23,462 bases of DNA from positions 1 through 23,462 of the forward strand of contig CAZKPS010000011.1 of the NCBI GenBank assembly GCA_964554765.1, written 5' to 3'. Under the pieces are notes generated by a model. That model worked only from the letters and a program-made list of their open reading frames with translations. It was not told the DNA's origin and ran no database searches. The stretch is from JAQBQZ01 sp964554765. Its GTDB lineage: Bacteria; Patescibacteriota; Minisyncoccia; Phycocordibacterales; CAIRYW01. A program made the position numbers and the translations under genes. This document shows, piece after piece, positions 7,101 to 13,860 of this stretch. Within the stretch, counting starts at the first letter, position 1. Each line of letters starts with the position of its first letter.

Positions 7101-8629
7101 GTATCGAGTGTACCGTCTATATTTAAAATGCTCGACTGATCTGTATTAAAACCTATCGTGATTGAAGGAGATGCACCTGAGGTGTTACCTGCTAAATCTT
7201 TCTGCTTATAGTATATTGTTTTCGCTCCATAAGTTATTGCTGTTGAAGCTTGTAGTGTAACTGTTGAACCTGTACAGCTTGCTGATCCCATAATTGCATT
7301 ATTTACATATAAATCGACAGTATTACCTGAGTCACAAGAGACAGAAAATTTGGGATAGCTATCAGATGTTTGGTTATCTGTCGAAGATGTACCTGTATCT
7401 GACACTGACAACAAGTCAGGTGCACTTATCGGTGTTGAAGGTGCGAATGAATCGATAGTTATTGTAAGAGATGTTGATGTTGCAGAAATTGATGCACCCG
7501 ATGTTTGAGTAGCATTCAAAACATAATTACCGTCAGATAATGTCCCGAATGTATAGCTATAGAGTCCAGAGGTGCAGGTACCCGATGAGACCTCTATGTT
7601 ATTTGAGTACAATTTTACTGTGGCACCACTTACACAGGATATCTCTACTTCAGGTGTGGTCACAGAAGTAATATTATCGTTATCGATGTTTGTATCAGAA
7701 GCAGTAACAAGGTCTGGTTGACCAGTATTCGCTGTGACATATCCTGACAAAGAAAAAACCGTAGGGCTGTATTCATTGAATCCAGAAAGCGAATCCATGG
7801 CATTGTTTATTTGTGACACGAATGAACCGTAGTAAGTACCAGATATAGTATATGTATGCAATGAGGCTAAAATAGGTGTATTATCGATGAGAAAAAACAT
7901 AGGGTTACCTGAATCGCCTGGTACAGTAGGATGTGAGAACGGTGTCCTGAGTGCCGACTCTGCTGTAGTGTAAACTCCATGATCTAACTCCAAATCAGAA
8001 ACGCGAGAGATAAGGTGAACTGAAGCCNNNNNNNNNNGAATATTATATTGATAGACATTGGTGCCTAGAGTGCCATCATAACCTGGTATACCAATACGAG
8101 ATATAATATCCGACATTGTAGGCGGCAAATCATAATAAGCAATGCCAGATGGTACTGCAGAATCCAAAATACCGATGGTAATATCGTTACCTAGGTTTGT
8201 AAGATTGGTAAGGGTTCGTGTTACTATCGTATTATCATTTTTGACGAATACAACAGTAGAACCTATTGGAATCGCATAGTGACTCGCCATTACCAAATGA
8301 CGAGGGGAAATGAGTGTACCCGCAAACAGATAATTACCAGAACTATTCCATGCCGCTATACCTGTCCAATCAATATCTGTACCTTGGTTTGTCCAAACAC
8401 CAGTGTTTCTCTGCCAGATCCCAGTACTTGATGCTCGGGTGGTAAAAACAGGTAAAGAAGCTGCCGCAGATGAGATTACAGAAACTCTATCATCAACTTC
8501 GGAACCCATTTCAGTTAGAAGTGTACTCGCACTTACGTTCGATGAGGATAGAACACAGATGATATATAGAAATAAAATCAGGTAGATTTTATTTCTACTC
8601 TTTTTCTTAAAAGAATTGTTATTTCTCAT
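4187..8629 (-). CDS. Large secreted modular protein: S1-like protease, Ig-like modules, delta-60 propeller, two peptidoglycan-binding modules
   Basis: This 1480-aa protein contains a ten-N gap (residues about 198-201). Residues 1-35 form a signal peptide ending VSAS. Residues about 85-285 resemble a trypsin-type protease: AGTLISPRHLVMASH (H117), NDITIGIL (D149) and VPGDSGNPM (S240) give a plausible His-Asp-Ser triad. Ig-like modules follow at about 305-393 and 400-493. Seven delta-60-type units, each about 50-65 aa with an LDTTFNSGG-like opening and RIARLNADG-like close, span 504-917 and probably form a seven-bladed propeller. A beta-rich module (926-1028) and two more Ig-like modules (1035-1130, 1138-1232) follow. 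The end holds two peptidoglycan-binding-like modules (1298-1383, 1389-1473), each bounded by Cys. The whole suggests an exported, wall-attached enzyme or adhesin. Its target is unknown. Confidence 0.87.
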   Translation of the reverse strand: MRNNNSFKKKSRNKIYLILFLYIICVLSSSNVSASTLLTEMGSEVDDRVSVISSAAASLPVFTTRASSTGIWQRNTGVWTNQGTDIDWTGIAAWNSSGNYLFAGTLISPRHLVMASHYAIPIGSTVVFVKNDNTIVTRTLTNLTNLGNDITIGILDSAVPSGIAYYDLPPTMSDIISRIGIPGYDGTLGTNVYQYNIXXXXASVHLISRVSDLELDHGVYTTAESALRTPFSHPTVPGDSGNPMFFLIDNTPILASLHTYTISGTYYGSFVSQINNAMDSLSGFNEYSPTVFSLSGYVTANTGQPDLVTASDTNIDNDNITSVTTPEVEISCVSGATVKLYSNNIEVSSGTCTSGLYSYTFGTLSDGNYVLNATQTSGASISATSTSLTITIDSFAPSTPISAPDLLSVSDTGTSSTDNQTSDSYPKFSVSCDSGNTVDLYVNNAIMGSASCTGSTVTLQASTAITYGAKTIYYKQKDLAGNTSGASPSITIGFNTDQSSILNIDGTLDTTFNSGGTGANSAIYSIKYQASTGKYIIAGAFSTYNTSSGTTNVGRIARLNADGTLDTTFNSGGTGANSAITFMDFQSDGKIIIFGSFTSYNTSSGTVTVGRIARLNADGSLDTTFNSGGAGFSSGISTCTLSVPEICSIIIDGQDRIVLTIHSNSYTYNGSTPSHRYIIRLTSNGALDSSFLSGGNGLGTIPGRTRLLLLESGKYMLFSNPATLGFHDSTNGTTTGQFFRLNNDGSRDMTFSANTTNFSASTLGLEMYEDRDTNDIFLSTNSTYQGATFNGNPVNTVLLKISSDGSTADSSYNTGNPADGTKIILLNYLGDGRFLMSFSTSALSSNFSWPGLTVPSLTAPIYATLIINRSGVDSSYNNRAVSKTYSSYIDSLGRLIIAGSFTTYDGISAGNIARITKSTLPSLSRFVSISSNNTYKIGQTVDIAAILSEPVRPGSTMNITLNTGSSVTLTTSATSTSLTGVYTVSENDSTSDLLVSSISSASVVDTLGSTVTSFSVPADNIDDTSDIVVDGVRPTAHTPQLDSSSDTGISNSDNITNDLTPSFIVQCLSGETVSLYNSSTLIESGTCSGSSITITTPILTAGTYNVVNVVTSANGNTSSTSTPALVIILDSEYSGSTPTIPDLDTSSDSGTSHSDNYTSDITPTISGSCTSGELVLLSIDGDIPVELSCTSSAYTYTAPRLTQTTHSFVAAYKDVAGNTSYSSEPLFVSISDSADIPPTVVIPTTSSGSNIFVVSALRARSAEIVSAPKSNISIPMKPSVLDTIKDKITLPEKDDKVCTPYLTSLMGYGQNNQADEVKKLQDFLNKYNNANLEVGGVYDLQTKRAVEDFQVLYAKHILYPWGLKKPTGNVYRTTLAKINAMVCASTYGCPYFTEYHKQGDESQDIKKIKSFLNILNPQGQLDSSNAIYDSKTKVQIMNFQNRYKDTVLKPWKLTNATGYWYKSTRASANEIMECNEVVSY
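6891..6946 (-). repeat. 56-bp exact direct repeat, copy 1 (delta-60 unit)
   Basis: This copy is identical over 56 bp to 7062-7117. The two are offset by exactly 171 bp (57 codons), the length of one delta-60 unit, and both encode the opening of a unit (GTLDTTFNSGGTGANSAI). Flanking bases differ. This indicates a recent in-frame unit duplication or gene conversion. Confidence 0.95.
7062..7117 (-). repeat. 56-bp exact direct repeat, copy 2 (delta-60 unit)
   Basis: This is the partner of 6891-6946. It begins the first delta-60 unit of the propeller region of the large surface protein. Confidence 0.95.
8028..8037. other. Assembly gap (10 N) inside the S1-like protease domain
   Basis: Ten consecutive N lie between the catalytic Asp and Ser regions. 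The reading frame is the same on both sides when the gap is taken as ten bases, so the true length is probably 10 plus a multiple of 3. Confidence 0.95.
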
Positions 8630-8635
8630 TTTCTT

Positions 8636-8663
8636 ATGTTATCAAAAATAAAAATTCGCGCAA
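8636..8663 (-). promoter_or_regulatory. Promoter for the large surface protein
   Basis: On the minus strand a -35-like TTGCGC is followed by a 16-nt spacer and a -10-like TAACAT. Six nucleotides (AAGAAA) then precede the ATG. The -10 is weak (4 of 6), but the spacing matches the leaderless pattern elsewhere in the window. Confidence 0.45.
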
Positions 8664-8675
8664 TAAAAAATCAAT

Positions 8676-9971
8676 TTATGGTAGATAAAGTAATGGATCT
8701 AGGAATGCCTGTGGTGTACCGATAGGTATGGTGACACCATTGCATGCTGTTGCTGTAGGTATTTGAGTGACACGCAAACCTTCGGTCGCGAGAACAGTAA
8801 GGTGGAGATGTGGTCCTGTGACATATCCTGTCCTGCCACTATATCCAATCACATCGCCTGTAACGACGGTGTCATCTGGTTTAACACTGATTGATGAAAG
8901 GTGTGCATATAATGTCGATAGACCATTGTTGTGATTAATGAGAATCCATTTGCCGTAAGAATAGCAACCCTTCTTGAGATCTGTGTTGCCTGTAGCCGTA
9001 ACTTTACCTGAGAGTGATGCCATAACCCGTGTTCCATCGGATGCACGGAAATCAACACCATTATGCGTACCTGATGCATATAGCCTTCCAGAGGAAGATG
9101 TTTTTCCGAATTGTTGAGTCAGAGATATTTTATCAAGAGGCCACGAGAGTACTCCAGATTTTCTTGAAGGTAGTTTACTTGGATCAATGGCGATTTTTAA
9201 TTCTGATTCAAATTTAAAAAGATCTTTTTCAAAGGCTTCCTTGAGCGCTTGTTTTTCTTTGAGTATTGCTTGGTATGTCGATTCTTGATTTTTTGTTTCT
9301 GTGAGCACTTTGTCTTTTTGCTTTGCTGTATCTGCCACAGCTTTCTGTTGCGAAGAAAGTTCAGACTGAAGTTTCTTTAGTTCACTTTTCTTTGCTTCTT
9401 GATCTTTTTTTTGTCCTCCAAGCATAATATCGAGTGCACTGAGACTGCGTATTTCGTTCCTTAGTTTATTACTTATTTGTTCAGTTTGCTCAATATATTT
9501 TGACGCTTCTGTAATACTATCTGAACCGAGAAAATTCTCTAGCACACTTACACTCTCAACATCTCTCATCTCAATAAGTGCAGACGCTATAGTATCTCTC
9601 TTTTTGTTTATGTTTTCTTCGGTAATCCTGATTTGATCGGATAAGGAAGTGATGGTCTTTGTAGTTTTGTCGAGGTTTTTGTTTGTAAGTTTTAGTTCCG
9701 TTTCCAACTTCTTTTTTGAGGTGTTGAGTGCATTTAGTTCATTCTTGAGGCTTGCTGCTTGTTCAGCTGTCTTGTTCAGACTTGTAGAGTAAATTCTAAT
9801 CTCCTCTTGCAGTTTCTGAATCTGAGCAGATGTTGAATCTATTTTATTTTGTAAATCCTGTGCCAGGTCTGCATGTGCAATATTACTCAAAAGTGGGATT
9901 GTTACATAAAAACAAACACCTACAAGAGTATAGAAAGAAGTCTTATTTATTTTTTTATAGAGATGATGCAT
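8676..9971 (-). CDS. M23 (LytM) endopeptidase with EnvC-like coiled coil
   Basis: From the ATG at 9971 this is 431 aa. A longer start at 10004 is open but would overlap gltX by 50 nt and bury the signal peptide. Residues 1-34 are a signal peptide ending SNIAHA. About 36-260 is a long heptad-rich coiled coil as in EnvC/NlpD-type proteins. The C-terminal LytM domain carries THNGVDF (H303, D307), YAHLS (H357) and GPHLHL (H388, H390), so all zinc ligands and the catalytic His are intact. C336 and C410 could form a disulfide. M23 enzymes cut peptide bridges of peptidoglycan, and the intact sites suggest a working hydrolase rather than an amidase activator. The gene overlaps the end of gltX by 17 nt, suggesting translational coupling. 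Confidence 0.92.
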   Translation of the reverse strand: MHHLYKKINKTSFYTLVGVCFYVTIPLLSNIAHADLAQDLQNKIDSTSAQIQKLQEEIRIYSTSLNKTAEQAASLKNELNALNTSKKKLETELKLTNKNLDKTTKTITSLSDQIRITEENINKKRDTIASALIEMRDVESVSVLENFLGSDSITEASKYIEQTEQISNKLRNEIRSLSALDIMLGGQKKDQEAKKSELKKLQSELSSQQKAVADTAKQKDKVLTETKNQESTYQAILKEKQALKEAFEKDLFKFESELKIAIDPSKLPSRKSGVLSWPLDKISLTQQFGKTSSSGRLYASGTHNGVDFRASDGTRVMASLSGKVTATGNTDLKKGCYSYGKWILINHNNGLSTLYAHLSSISVKPDDTVVTGDVIGYSGRTGYVTGPHLHLTVLATEGLRVTQIPTATACNGVTIPIGTPQAFLDPLLYLP

Positions 9972-11313
9972 TGATAAGTCGACGAATAGTTTCGTTCTTA
10001 CCAATTATACCAGAAATCTGAAATGGGTCTGGGGATTTGTCGCGTCCAGAAAGTGCTATACGCATTGCCCAGAGCACAATCCCTCTACCTTTTTCTGTTG
10101 CATAATCCCAGATTGCTGTTTTGACAGATTCTGATGTGAAATTATTTTCGTCGAGACTACTTAGAAGTTCAATAATTTTTTTCATATGGAGACCTACGTC
10201 CTCGAGCGAAAGAGGCACACTTTTTCTCATTTTTTCGTTGCAGATAAGCATGTTCTTGTCATACATAGGAGCGTCAAAAAAGAATTCGAGTTCTCCGTCA
10301 TTTATCATTGTATCTATATCAAGCCATTTTGTGATTCTATCGGTAATAACAGGGATGAGTTTTGGTACTATACTTTGATCTGAATATTTTTTTGAGAGGC
10401 GATCTGCAATCTCTTTTGCGACAACAGATTGATCAAGAAGCTTGATGTGCTCTTTGTTGATCCAATCGAGTTTACCAGCATCGAAAATTGCTGGACTTTT
10501 CTGTACTTTGTTAAGAGAAAACTTCTCGATGAGTTCTTTTCGAGTGAATATCTCCTGATCTCCGCCTGGATTCCACCCGAGGAGCGATATCATGTTGAGA
10601 ACCGCGTCCGGCAAGTATGTTTTATCGAGATACTCTCGTACAGGTAGAGCTCCGTTTCTTTTGCCAAGTTTCTTTTTGTTCTCTGCACTAAGAATTGTTG
10701 GGAGATGTCCAAATTCTGGAATAGGAGCACCAAGTGCTTCAAAGATAATAATCTGTCTTGGTGTCGAAGTCACATGGTCTTCACCTCGAAGTACGTGAGT
10801 AATACCCATCAACCAATCATCTACAACTACAGTAAAATGGTAGAGTGGGTCGTCAATAGATCGCGCAATAATAAAATCAAAATTACCATTCTCATCCTTA
10901 AATGAGTCTGATGAAATAGTGATCTCCCCCTTAATCAAATCTTTCCAAATAATATCCCTCTTCGGATTTTTGATTCTGATAAGTTTACCTGTACCTGCCT
11001 GATTTTCCTCAGCTTCATAGGCAACACCTCTATCAATAAGTCTATTAAGCTCTCTTTTGTAAATATCCTTTCTCTGTGATTGATAGTACGGACCTTCATC
11101 AAAATCCATCCCCATTCTTTTGAGGAGGTCAAGCTGAAGTAGGTCTGAGCCTGGCTTATTACGAGCAATGTCAGTGTCCTCAAATCGCATAACAATTTCA
11201 CCATTATTCCCTTTTGCAAAAAGATAGTTAAATACGAATGTTCTGATATTACCGAAATGCCACTCACCTGTCGGAGATGGAGGAAATCTGACTTTTATCT
11301 TCTTGTCTATCAT
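9955..11313 (-). CDS. gltX: Glutamyl-tRNA synthetase (class I)
   Basis: This 452-aa protein opens VRFPPSPTGEWHFGNIRTFVFNYL, with the class I HIGH signature in the divergent form HFGN. It continues MRFEDTDIARN and GEDHVTSTPRQI, as in bacterial GluRS. The KMSKS-equivalent loop reads KKLGKRNGALPV, also divergent (KLGKR instead of KLSKR). A helical anticodon-binding region fills the last 150 residues. It charges tRNA-Glu with glutamate. Whether it also mischarges tRNA-Gln cannot be told here, since no glnS or gatCAB gene is in the window. The ATG lies 9 nt after TATATT; GTAGGTACT in between holds a possible weak ribosome-binding AGG. The M23 gene overlaps its end. Confidence 0.95.
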   Translation of the reverse strand: MIDKKIKVRFPPSPTGEWHFGNIRTFVFNYLFAKGNNGEIVMRFEDTDIARNKPGSDLLQLDLLKRMGMDFDEGPYYQSQRKDIYKRELNRLIDRGVAYEAEENQAGTGKLIRIKNPKRDIIWKDLIKGEITISSDSFKDENGNFDFIIARSIDDPLYHFTVVVDDWLMGITHVLRGEDHVTSTPRQIIIFEALGAPIPEFGHLPTILSAENKKKLGKRNGALPVREYLDKTYLPDAVLNMISLLGWNPGGDQEIFTRKELIEKFSLNKVQKSPAIFDAGKLDWINKEHIKLLDQSVVAKEIADRLSKKYSDQSIVPKLIPVITDRITKWLDIDTMINDGELEFFFDAPMYDKNMLICNEKMRKSVPLSLEDVGLHMKKIIELLSSLDENNFTSESVKTAIWDYATEKGRGIVLWAMRIALSGRDKSPDPFQISGIIGKNETIRRLINASSL

Positions 11314-11322
11314 AGTACCTAC

Positions 11323-11328
11323 AATATA
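11323..11328 (-). promoter_or_regulatory. -10 box for gltX
   Basis: TATATT lies 9 nt before the gltX ATG, after the murG terminator hairpin. The space between holds a short AGG that might act as a ribosome-binding site if the start point lies close to the -10. Confidence 0.45.
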
Positions 11329-11356
11329 CCAAAAAAACCTTGTTTTTACTACTGAA

Positions 11357-11381
11357 GAGCTGCATCCGATAGATGCAGCTC
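11357..11381 (-). terminator. Hairpin between murG and gltX
   Basis: This is a perfect 10-bp stem (GAGCTGCATC / GATGCAGCTC) with a 5-nt loop, between the murG stop and the gltX promoter. The following minus-strand sequence (TTCAGTAG) is poor in U, so efficiency is uncertain. A quasi-repetitive tract (AAGTAATGAATAATAAGTAA) lies between the murG stop and the hairpin. Confidence 0.6.
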
Positions 11382-11411
11382 AAATTACTTATTATTCATT
11401 ACTTCCCTCTC

Positions 11412-12539
11412 TTATTTCTCATGCTCAATACCCAGATTGACTACCGCTTCAGCTATCTTATACGCTGCGTCAGTCTTGGCAAATGACCTTGCGGCAGTTT
11501 TCATCTTTTCGATTCTGTCTGGATTCGCAATTATGTCGTTTATTTCCGTGTTCAAAATTTCAGGAGTAAGATTGTTCTCATCTATCACTATCGCTGCGCC
11601 ACTTCTTGCATAATTATAGGAGTTTTTTCTCTGATGATCACCGTTACTATCGGTGATTGGGATTATTATTGATGGAATACCCCATGCTGCAATTTCAAAT
11701 ATCGTTGATCCCCCACGAGTAATAATTATATCGGAGACCCCCGCAATCATTCTGAGTGAGAGCTCGTTTAAATAGTCATATGGATGATACCGATCCTTTA
11801 CTTTTGAATTCTCAAGTGTCACTTTTGCAGTCGACTCCACCTCACCAAAATTAAGCTTTCCTGTTTGGTGAATGATTTGATATTTTGTCACTAATTCTGG
11901 TAGCGCAGAAAGCAGGGTGTCGTTAATTCTTTTTGCGCCAAGCGACCCACCCAACACCGTGATAACAGGAACACCTGGCTCAAGCTTCATATATTCCATT
12001 GCGCCTTCGTGGATAGGTGTGACTATCTCTCGTCGCAGAGGATTTCCAGTCCAAGCAACTTTCTTCTCATCGAAGTACTCACCTGCCTCAGCATATGAGA
12101 GTGCGATTTTTGTCGCGTATTTACCGGCAAGCTTGTTTGCACGACCTGGAACACTGTCATTTTCATGTATGATTATTGGAATTCGAAGTATGTGCGCCGC
12201 AAATACTACTGGTAAACTCATAAAACCACCCTTGCTCACAACAACATCAGGATAAATACTAAACATCTTGAAAAAAGTTTCCACAAATCCGTAGCAACTA
12301 ATAACAATATCGATGAAATTTTGAATTGAAAAATACCTCCTTATTTTTCCAACATGAATCTTCTGAAATTCAATTTCATTATCAAAAAGCACCCCAGCGT
12401 TATATGGAGACGGCGCCAAATAGTATATTTTTACTTGTAAGAGATTTCTTTCTTTTACTATATCTCTAATACCCTGTGTTATCGCAATCAGTGGATAAAA
12501 GTGTCCTCCTGATCCACCGCCAGCCAATACTATTTTCAT
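11412..12539 (-). CDS. murG: MurG, UDP-GlcNAc:lipid I N-acetylglucosaminyltransferase
   Basis: This 375-aa GT28 glycosyltransferase converts lipid I to lipid II on the inner face of the membrane. The N-terminus MKIVLAGGGSGGHFYPLIAI carries the glycine-rich loop of MurG. Further matches are HENDSVPGRANKLAG, VLGGSLGAKRIND (second glycine loop) and ITRGGSTIFEIAAWGIPSII, the UDP-GlcNAc-binding segment. It completes the membrane steps begun by mraY, with ftsW immediately before it. Unlike the tight mraY-ftsW junction, 204 bp separate ftsW and murG, and this space holds an inverted-repeat-bounded element that ends one base before the murG ATG. A TATAAT box at 12594-12599 could drive murG with a 5' UTR of about 48 nt. 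Confidence 0.96.
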   Translation of the reverse strand: MKIVLAGGGSGGHFYPLIAITQGIRDIVKERNLLQVKIYYLAPSPYNAGVLFDNEIEFQKIHVGKIRRYFSIQNFIDIVISCYGFVETFFKMFSIYPDVVVSKGGFMSLPVVFAAHILRIPIIIHENDSVPGRANKLAGKYATKIALSYAEAGEYFDEKKVAWTGNPLRREIVTPIHEGAMEYMKLEPGVPVITVLGGSLGAKRINDTLLSALPELVTKYQIIHQTGKLNFGEVESTAKVTLENSKVKDRYHPYDYLNELSLRMIAGVSDIIITRGGSTIFEIAAWGIPSIIIPITDSNGDHQRKNSYNYARSGAAIVIDENNLTPEILNTEINDIIANPDRIEKMKTAARSFAKTDAAYKIAEAVVNLGIEHEK

Positions 12540-12540
12540 T

Positions 12541-12724
12541 CCGTTCGAAATAGGAAGCGCTTATCGCGTCCTAAATAGTTTATTAAATTTGTAATTATAC
12601 TTTTTTCGACACATTGTATATTTTTTATAAGCACTTCCGTCTGTATTTAAATTGATTCAGCTTATTGTGTTATTCTATTAATACCATATTATCACACTTT
12701 AATAAATTGAAGAATTTCGAACGG
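12541..12724 (-). mobile_element. Candidate miniature inverted-repeat element upstream of murG
   Basis: The space between ftsW and murG is bounded by an exact 11-bp inverted repeat: CCGTTCGAAAT at 12541-12551 and ATTTCGAACGG at 12714-12724. Imperfect matching continues outwards (ATT next to the left copy, GATT next to the right). The 184-bp interior is AT-rich and encodes nothing recognisable. It contains a small hairpin near 12552-12570 (GGA C GCG / CGC T TCC) and possible -10 boxes. No target-site duplication is obvious. It could be a MITE-like or REP-like repeat; a chance palindromic match around TTCGAA is the main alternative. Confidence 0.4.
12594..12599 (-). promoter_or_regulatory. Possible -10 box for murG inside the element
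   Basis: The minus strand reads GTATAATTAC here. A start near 12587 would give a leader of about 48 nt including a small GC-rich hairpin. No clear -35 is seen. Confidence 0.35.
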
Positions 12725-12743
12725 GATTCATTTCCTTTTGAAA

Positions 12744-13841
12744 TTAAATTTGTTTTTGCCTTCGTGACATATTGAGTATGATTCCTACTTCTGCCAACGC
12801 AATAAGCATAGCAGTACCACCCTGACTAATAAAAATCAAAGGAGTACCTGTTAGGGGTATTATTGCGAGCATGGCAGCAATATTTAGGAAAGAACCTGCA
12901 ATTATGAGCATAACAATCCCTACAACAACAAGCTTACTAAAATCATCGCTAGTTTTAGAGGCAATTTTCAGTCCTCTTAATGCAAAGAAGAGAAAGAGTG
13001 AAATAATGAGAATACCGCCAATAATTCCAAACTCTTCACCCGCAACTGCAAATATTGAATCTCCGATCGGTTCAGGTAGAAAACTGAATTTTTGACTGCT
13101 TTGACCAAACCCTTTACCCAGCACACCCCCTGTTCCGATTGCTATGAGTGACTGCTGTATTTGATACCCAGAAGTGAGTGAGTTTTGACTAGGATTAATA
13201 AATGTCATTATTCTACTCAGCACATATGGCCTTACTGCCACGATACAAGCGAATCCAACAACTGCAATCAAAAAGAGGATGACCAAATGTTTTGTGCGTG
13301 CTCCAGCAACATAATACATACTAAAACCTGCAAGCGCTGTCATAAAAAAAGTGTCATTATCTGGCTCAGTTAGAATAAGTGCGCCCACAATACCAGTTAT
13401 AATTATAAACGGCACGAGTCCATACTTAAACTCTTTGATTTTAGTCTTATATTTTGTAAACACTGCAGCGAGATAGAATACATATCCTATTTTTAGTAGC
13501 TCTGATGGCTGAAGATTAAATCCGAAAATATTGATCCAACGTGTGGCCCCGCCATGACTCCATCCAATATGGGGTACAAAGACAAGAGAAGTAAGAATAC
13601 AAGTAAAAATGAAAATGACGAGAGAATATTTTCTCCAAAATTTGAAAGGTATTCTCGATGTAATAATGCAAGCTATTGTCCCTAAGCCTAATCCAAATAC
13701 TATTTGGTTTAGAGCTACCGTAACAAACTTGCTCTCACTACGTACCAACAACCCTAAAGAAGCTGAACTAAAGACAAAAAAACCTGCAGTGAGCAATGAA
13801 ATAATGCTAATTAAAAATGGTTTATCAATACGTCTCTGCAT
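12744..13841 (-). CDS. ftsW: FtsW, SEDS-family peptidoglycan glycosyltransferase
   Basis: From the ATG at 13841 (MQRRIDKPFLISIIS) the protein is 365 aa. A start at 13877 (MHFWDRLHFL) is also open but overlaps mraY by 17 nt. It is a polytopic membrane protein of the FtsW/RodA/SpoVE family, with about ten hydrophobic segments. Diagnostic stretches are GGATRWINIFGFNLQPSELL in the large extracytoplasmic region and LPEPIGDSIFAVAGEEFGIIG. These proteins polymerise lipid II into glycan strands with a partner class B PBP, which is not in this window. FtsW rather than RodA is chosen from its place between mraY and murG; sequence alone does not separate the two here. Confidence 0.92.
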   Translation of the reverse strand: MQRRIDKPFLISIISLLTAGFFVFSSASLGLLVRSESKFVTVALNQIVFGLGLGTIACIITSRIPFKFWRKYSLVIFIFTCILTSLVFVPHIGWSHGGATRWINIFGFNLQPSELLKIGYVFYLAAVFTKYKTKIKEFKYGLVPFIIITGIVGALILTEPDNDTFFMTALAGFSMYYVAGARTKHLVILFLIAVVGFACIVAVRPYVLSRIMTFINPSQNSLTSGYQIQQSLIAIGTGGVLGKGFGQSSQKFSFLPEPIGDSIFAVAGEEFGIIGGILIISLFLFFALRGLKIASKTSDDFSKLVVVGIVMLIIAGSFLNIAAMLAIIPLTGTPLIFISQGGTAMLIALAEVGIILNMSRRQKQI

Positions 13842-13860
13842 TTTATATAAAAAATGTAAT

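Noticed and set aside
9972..10004. Upstream start for the M23 protein
   Set aside because: It would overlap gltX by 50 nt and place eleven extra residues before a clear signal peptide; the ATG at 9971 gives a normal leader.
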